A DNA stretch of 64,000 nucleotides from Cellulophaga lytica DSM 7489 (lineage in GTDB: Bacteria > Bacteroidota > Bacteroidia > Flavobacteriales > Flavobacteriaceae). The translations under genes and the position numbers were made by a program. Location of the stretch: assembly GCF_000190595.1 (NCBI RefSeq), contig NC_015167.1, positions 1,663,501 to 1,727,500 of the forward strand, given 5' to 3'. Positions 59,329 through 64,000 of this stretch are shown piece by piece; within the stretch, counting starts at the first letter, position 1, and each line of letters opens with the position of its first letter. The notes below the pieces were generated by a model. It did no database searches. It had not been told where the DNA came from and saw only the letters and a list, made by a program, of their open reading frames with translations.

Positions 59329-62300
59329 ATGCGCTTTCTTATTTGTTCTGTTTTACTGTTATTTCTTTGTTTTGGTAATGCACAAGAAAAAAACAGTTTG
59401 CTTTGGGAGATTTCTGGTAACGGATTAAAACAAACTTCTTATTTGTACGGAACAATGCATGTAAGTAAAAAAGTGGCGTTTAGGTTAGATGATGTTTTTT
59501 ACGAATCGTTATTAAAAAGTGATGTAGTTGCATTAGAGTCGGACCCAGCTACGTGGTTAGAAGAAGATATTTCTCAAAATGCCATACGTTACAATTACGT
59601 TCCTAAGGGATTTTACGCAAGTTCATTTATGATGATGAATCCTGAAGTAGAGCAGGTGGGATCTTACCTTGCTTTTGAAGATCGTATTTTAAATGGATTG
59701 TTGTACAGAACCAGCTCTTTTGCTCAAGATTTTGAGGAGGAAACATATTTAGATATGTTTATATACCAAGCAGGACAAAAGTTTAACAAAAAAATAGTTG
59801 CATTAGAAGATTTAAATGAATCTACAATTTTAGTGGGTAGGGCAAATTTAAATGCAATGAAAGACAAACCAGACGATTGGCTGCTAAAAAAAATGCAGCA
59901 AAAAGGAATGGATTTTTTATTGCAAGATGCTTACAGAGAGCGTAATATAAATTTAATAGACTCCTTAGACTCTGGTATGTATACCAATCATTATTTAAAA
60001 AATATGCTGTATATACGCAACCAGAATATGGTTAATAAGTTAGATACATTATTAAAAACTAATAAGGTTTTTACTGGTATTGGTGCGGCTCATTTACCTG
60101 GAGATAATGGTGTAATTTCTTTGTTGCGTAGCAAAGGATATACCGTAAAGCCGTTAACCTCTAAGTCTGGATTTAAAGGCAGACAATTAAAAGAAAAAAT
60201 AGTTAAAACTTTTAGGCAAAATAATTATAAGGAGCAAACGCCAGATGATGAGGCTTTTTCTTTAATGTTGCCTAATAAAATGTATGCTGTTACAGATAGT
60301 AATGTAACCAGTTATATAGTGCCAGACCTTGCTAACGGTAGTTATGTAATGATAACTCGTATACCTACTTTCTCGTATTTAAAAGACGATAGAACTTTTG
60401 ATTTTAAAAAAATTGACGAGTTGCTTTTTGAGAATATTCCGGGTAAAATTTTAGAGAAAAATATGCTAGAAAAAGACGGTGTTCCGTTTTTTGAAATTAA
60501 AAACTTACTTAAAAATGGTGATCACCAACGCTACCAAATTTACATTACACCTTTAGAAATTATCATTTTTAAAATGGGTGGTGAAGGTACTTATGTGCAA
60601 CAATACTCAGATACTATTTTTAATACCATTAAGTTAAAAAAAGATGTTTTAAAAAAGGCAAAAGTTACATCCGGATTTAAAGATTTTTCTGTGGAAATGC
60701 CATCTAATTACATTTTTCCTAATAAATATAGGTTGGGAAGTCGTTTGGTGCAAGGTGTAGATGAGGCTACAGACGATTACTTTTTTCTTAAAAGAGTAGT
60801 ACAAAACGATCTACGTTTTATTGAAGAAGATACGTTTGAGCTTAAGCAAATTCAAAAACGATTTTACCAGCAACTAAAAATTAAACCTAAGTATAAAGAC
60901 ACTAAAAATAAATCACTTGTTTCTAGCGCAGTTTTAGATTCTGTTTCTGGTAAAAAATTATTTTTAAAATCTGTTGTAAACGGCATAAACTATTATTTGC
61001 TAGGCACGGTTAGCACAGATTCTACCGTAGCAAACACCTATTTTAATTCTTTAGAGTTAAAGAGTCCAACTTATAAAAAGGAGTTTACTTTTGTAAAGGA
61101 TACTGCGTTGTACTTTACCACAAAATCTACGGTTAAGCCACCTAATTTTTCGGTAAATAACTACAGTTTTAATAATGGTAGAAAAAAGCCCAAAGAATAC
61201 AACCCGTATACCAAAACCAATATCTACCAAAATAATAACGGAGAAATGGTTAGTGTTTCTGTAAACAAGGCACATGATTTTTTAATGTTACCAAGTGTAG
61301 ACTCTCTTTGGACATTGCGTAAAAAAATATACAAGAAAAAGAGCTTTTTAATTCATAAAGAACAACAATCTACAACCCCAGAGGGCTATGAGCAGTTAAA
61401 TTTAATTTTAACAGATACCGCAAGTACAAGAGGTATTTTTGTTAGAAACATATCTAAAGATGGTTTGTTGTATGAGATTAAGGCAGTTGTAGACACCACT
61501 CAAAAATCTAGCAAATATGTGACAACATTTATTAATAATTTTACCCCTGTAGATACTGTTATTGGTAAATCGTTTTTAGAAGATAAAACACCTTTGTTTT
61601 TTAAAGCTCTGCGTGAAAATGATAGTATTGCTCTTAATGGATATCGTTTTATAAATTTTGAACCTAAACACTTAGATTCTTTAGTACATTATGTAACTAA
61701 GTTTGATTTTAATGACAGTCAAAAGAAAATACAATCTCATTTAATACAGCAAATGGGCAAACTAAAAAGTAACAGGGTTGTGCCGTTTTTTACTACTTTT
61801 TACGAAGACTCTTATAACAACTCTAGCGCCCAAACTAAAATATTACAAGCAGTAGCGGCTAAAGCCAATGAGGCATCTGTAAAAACATTGTTAGACCTAA
61901 TGTCTAAAGATTTGCCTTTGGTGGGTAATAGTTATGAAATTAACACCATATTTAAACCGTATTTAGATAGTTTGCCTTTAGCAAAACAACTGTTTCCTAA
62001 AATTTTAGAGTATAGTGCAATAGAAGAATACAAGGCGCCTATATTTTCAATTTTAGCACGTTTGCAATTGCATTCTCACATAAAAGTTGGCGCCTATAAA
62101 AAATATAAAAAGCAAATTTTAAATGATGCTAAAATTCAGCTTAAAAGACATTTAGGCAAGGACAAGGTAAATGGTATTAGTGGTGTATTTGGCTCAAGAA
62201 ATTTTACTTATAACACGTTAGAAGATTATACAATACTACTTTTTCCTTTTCGTAAAGAAAAAGAAGTGCAATGGTTTTATACAAAACTATTGTTAAGTAA

Positions 62301-62838
62301 TGACGCTGCCGTTAAAACAACCTATGTAGCTTTGTTAGCTAGGTCTAATTCATCTATACCAAATGGTATTTTAGATTCTTTAGCAGCCAAACCTGCAAGC
62401 AGAAAATTACTTTTTGATAAGCTTAAAGTTGCTAAAAAATTACAAGTATTTCCTAAAGATTATTACACACAAGAAAGCTTGGGAGAGAGTTTAATTTACC
62501 TACGTAACAAGTACAATAGAAATAAGTATACGGTAGATTTTATTAATCAGAAAGATTTGATGTACAAGGGCACTAATTATGTTGGGTATTATTACAAGTT
62601 TACACAAAAAACTAGTTATGATGAAACTGAAAAAATATACCTTATAGTTTATCCAAAAAGCAATGAAATTGGTGTACAACCTTTTTATCAAAATAAAGGA
62701 AGAAATTTTGAAGATGTTTATAGTCAGGATGAGGTTATAGATATGGTTACAGAAGAGTTTATTTTAAAGGATAGAAAACGTGCAGCAGTATACAGGCCTA
62801 ATGCATACAATACGCAATTTGGGTATTACAATTACTAA
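59329..62838 (+). CDS. TraB/GumN-like protein with very long C-terminal extension
   Basis: 1169 residues. A signal peptide (ICSVLLLFLCFGNAQ), then a TraB/GumN domain (about 20-285) with SYLYGTMHVSKKVAF (GxMH), VVALESDP and GIGAAHLPGDNGVISLLRSKGY (GxxH). The rest (about 290-1169) is unlike usual ~300-residue family members: two repeats of a domain around YVQQYSDTIFNTIK and YYLLGTVSTDSTVANTYFNSL, then helical HEAT-like repeats (about 800-1060). The TraB fold suggests a hydrolase; substrate unknown. Confidence 0.85.
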   Translation: MRFLICSVLLLFLCFGNAQEKNSLLWEISGNGLKQTSYLYGTMHVSKKVAFRLDDVFYESLLKSDVVALESDPATWLEEDISQNAIRYNYVPKGFYASSFMMMNPEVEQVGSYLAFEDRILNGLLYRTSSFAQDFEEETYLDMFIYQAGQKFNKKIVALEDLNESTILVGRANLNAMKDKPDDWLLKKMQQKGMDFLLQDAYRERNINLIDSLDSGMYTNHYLKNMLYIRNQNMVNKLDTLLKTNKVFTGIGAAHLPGDNGVISLLRSKGYTVKPLTSKSGFKGRQLKEKIVKTFRQNNYKEQTPDDEAFSLMLPNKMYAVTDSNVTSYIVPDLANGSYVMITRIPTFSYLKDDRTFDFKKIDELLFENIPGKILEKNMLEKDGVPFFEIKNLLKNGDHQRYQIYITPLEIIIFKMGGEGTYVQQYSDTIFNTIKLKKDVLKKAKVTSGFKDFSVEMPSNYIFPNKYRLGSRLVQGVDEATDDYFFLKRVVQNDLRFIEEDTFELKQIQKRFYQQLKIKPKYKDTKNKSLVSSAVLDSVSGKKLFLKSVVNGINYYLLGTVSTDSTVANTYFNSLELKSPTYKKEFTFVKDTALYFTTKSTVKPPNFSVNNYSFNNGRKKPKEYNPYTKTNIYQNNNGEMVSVSVNKAHDFLMLPSVDSLWTLRKKIYKKKSFLIHKEQQSTTPEGYEQLNLILTDTASTRGIFVRNISKDGLLYEIKAVVDTTQKSSKYVTTFINNFTPVDTVIGKSFLEDKTPLFFKALRENDSIALNGYRFINFEPKHLDSLVHYVTKFDFNDSQKKIQSHLIQQMGKLKSNRVVPFFTTFYEDSYNNSSAQTKILQAVAAKANEASVKTLLDLMSKDLPLVGNSYEINTIFKPYLDSLPLAKQLFPKILEYSAIEEYKAPIFSILARLQLHSHIKVGAYKKYKKQILNDAKIQLKRHLGKDKVNGISGVFGSRNFTYNTLEDYTILLFPFRKEKEVQWFYTKLLLSNDAAVKTTYVALLARSNSSIPNGILDSLAAKPASRKLLFDKLKVAKKLQVFPKDYYTQESLGESLIYLRNKYNRNKYTVDFINQKDLMYKGTNYVGYYYKFTQKTSYDETEKIYLIVYPKSNEIGVQPFYQNKGRNFEDVYSQDEVIDMVTEEFILKDRKRAAVYRPNAYNTQFGYYNY

Positions 62839-62860
62839 ACTTTAGTTACTTTTACTAGCT

Positions 62861-63706
62861 ATGAAAAAACAATTTTTTTTAATATTTATACTTGCAGGTT
62901 GTGTATTTTGTAATGCACAACATATTACGTGTTCTCCTAAAGATAGCGTGGCTTTTGCTAATAAAATTAATGAAATAAAATTAGTGAGTAAGGCAACTAC
63001 TTTTGGCGACTCTTTAATTGCTATTGGTAAAACATTTTTAAAAATACCATATGTTGCAAAAACATTAGAAATAGGAGAAAAAGAATCTTTAGTGGTTAAT
63101 CTTCAGGGTTTAGACTGTACCACTTTTGTAGAGAATGTACTTGCTTTTGGGTTAATCTCTAGAGCAGATAGTTTGTATTTTCCTTCATTTACTTCGACCT
63201 TAAAAAAAATTAGATACAGAGATGGTAATTTAGATGGTTATGGGTCTAGGTTACATTATTTTACAGAGTGGATTTCTAACAATGAAACTAAGGGATTGGT
63301 AAAAAATATTACCAATAAAATTGGTGGTAAAATTGTTAAAAAGGAAATTAACTTTATGGGTACACACAGAGATTTATATCCATTTTTAAAAGATGATGCA
63401 AATTATAACACCATATTAAAAACAGAAGTTGCACTTAAACAGAAAGAGTTTTGTGTATTGTCACAAGAAGATATTGCAGCTAACGAACACCTAATACAAT
63501 CTGGAGATATTATTGCGCTAGCAACCTCTATTAATGGTTTAGATGTTACGCATACAGGTATTGCTATACGTGCAGAAGATGGGCGTATACATATGTTGCA
63601 TGCCTCTACAGGATCTATGGAAGTAGAGATTACAAAAATGCCATTAGTAGATTACCTTAAAAACATAAAAAGTAACATTGGTATTATGGTTGCAAGACCA
63701 ATTTAA
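62861..63706 (+). CDS. DUF1460 NlpC/P60-like amidase
   Basis: 281 residues with a signal peptide (FFLIFILAGCVFCNAQ). Active-site motif LQGLDCTTFVENVLAFG (C) and DGYGSRLHYFTEWI, DVTHTGIAIR (H). DUF1460 proteins are N-acetylmuramoyl-L-alanine amidase-like. 22 bp after the TraB gene, co-directional. Confidence 0.9.
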   Translation: MKKQFFLIFILAGCVFCNAQHITCSPKDSVAFANKINEIKLVSKATTFGDSLIAIGKTFLKIPYVAKTLEIGEKESLVVNLQGLDCTTFVENVLAFGLISRADSLYFPSFTSTLKKIRYRDGNLDGYGSRLHYFTEWISNNETKGLVKNITNKIGGKIVKKEINFMGTHRDLYPFLKDDANYNTILKTEVALKQKEFCVLSQEDIAANEHLIQSGDIIALATSINGLDVTHTGIAIRAEDGRIHMLHASTGSMEVEITKMPLVDYLKNIKSNIGIMVARPI

Positions 63707-63707
63707 A

Positions 63708-64000
63708 TTAGCCGTTAGTTAAAGACATTAAATATTTTTTTGGTGTTGTGCCATATTTCTTTTTAAAAGCAGCTATAAAATGGCTTGCAGTACTGTAACC
63801 TACTTTTAAGCCAACTTCGTTAACATTATGTTGGCCGGTTTCTAGCATTTTACGTGCGTAATCCATTTTGTGCTCAAACAAAAAACTATATACAGAGTCG
63901 CCATAAATTTGTTTAAAACCTTCTTTTAGCTTTTTTAAAGACAAGCCAATTTCATCAGACAATTCTGCTAATGTTGGTGGTTCTGCCATTCTAGCAATAA
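63708..64000 (-). CDS. AraC-family regulator, C-terminal part
   Basis: C-terminal HTH (about 97 codons visible): PPTLAELSDEIGLSLKKLKEGFKQ, EHKMDYARKMLE and VNEVGLKVGYSTASHFIAAFKKKYGTTPKKY. The frame remains open past the right edge (IAR before the ATG at 63989), so an N-terminal part is missing. Convergent with the DUF1460 gene, 1 bp from its stop. Confidence 0.9.
   Translation of the reverse strand, partial: IARMAEPPTLAELSDEIGLSLKKLKEGFKQIYGDSVYSFLFEHKMDYARKMLETGQHNVNEVGLKVGYSTASHFIAAFKKKYGTTPKKYLMSLTNG

Overview
The window reads as a chromosomal segment of a marine-type Flavobacteriaceae bacterium (Bacteroidota). It is AT-rich, has a complete SUF operon in the order usual for Flavobacteriia, lineage-typical families (DUF2480, DUF3078, DUF4292, TPR/EnvC cluster, HemJ-HemH) and promoter boxes of the TTG-N19-TAnnTTTG type. 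No rRNA, tRNA, CRISPR array or recognisable insertion sequence was seen.

The standout content is two integron-like gene-cassette arrays. Array 1 (left edge to 21655) holds 24 attC-like sites and array 2 (about 43233-52133) about nine, several decayed. Nearly all genes lie on the minus strand. Each cassette is a gene or small operon followed by an imperfect palindrome, usually 123-127 bp but ranging from 52 to 323 bp, that opens with xxxAAC and closes with GTTxxx. The bases after GTT at the start of a cassette are complementary to the bases before AAC at the head of that same cassette's own palindrome, as expected if cassettes are excised circles of the attC type. Five cassettes occur two or three times, each with its own palindrome, in different orders.

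Both arrays end at the same short sequence (21653-21690 and 52131-52168), an attI-like site with a perfect 8-6-8 inverted repeat. Only array 1 has a recombinase beside it (21704-22597). This is a Xer-type tyrosine recombinase, without the extra segment that defines IntI integrases, and it reads in the same direction as the cassettes. Array 2 has the same attI-like site but no integrase, so it would have to be served in trans. The half-site motif GCGTTTA also occurs in the 24-bp palindrome between the integrase and a divergent zinc-ribbon gene. A zinc-ribbon paralogue lies at 41356, 1.5 kb beyond the distal end of array 2.

Most cassette cargo is small secreted, lipo- or membrane proteins of unknown function. 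Recognisable cargo includes a 3.5-kb three-gene cassette that looks like an ABC-3C defence system (DUF4297-like nuclease, middle component, DUF3732-like ATPase), a protein with a HEPN-type motif, a YaaC-like protein, DUF2750, TPM-domain, YwqK/MORN, M74-like peptidase, leucine-rich repeat and DUF5684-like proteins, and a four-gene cassette with a Crp/Fnr regulator at the left edge.

Between the arrays (22.7-43.2 kb) is core genome: a TPR-DUF4292-EnvC cluster, BrnQ, ThiL, sufABCDS then sufE-sufT-DUF2480, DUF3078, an SDR protein, a large M28 peptidase, a CBS protein and a pentapeptide-repeat protein. Right of array 2 (52.3-64 kb) are a VOC protein, a ComEC-like MBL hydrolase, a sortilin-like protein, HemJ-HemH, a giant TraB/GumN protein, a DUF1460 protein and an AraC regulator cut by the window edge.
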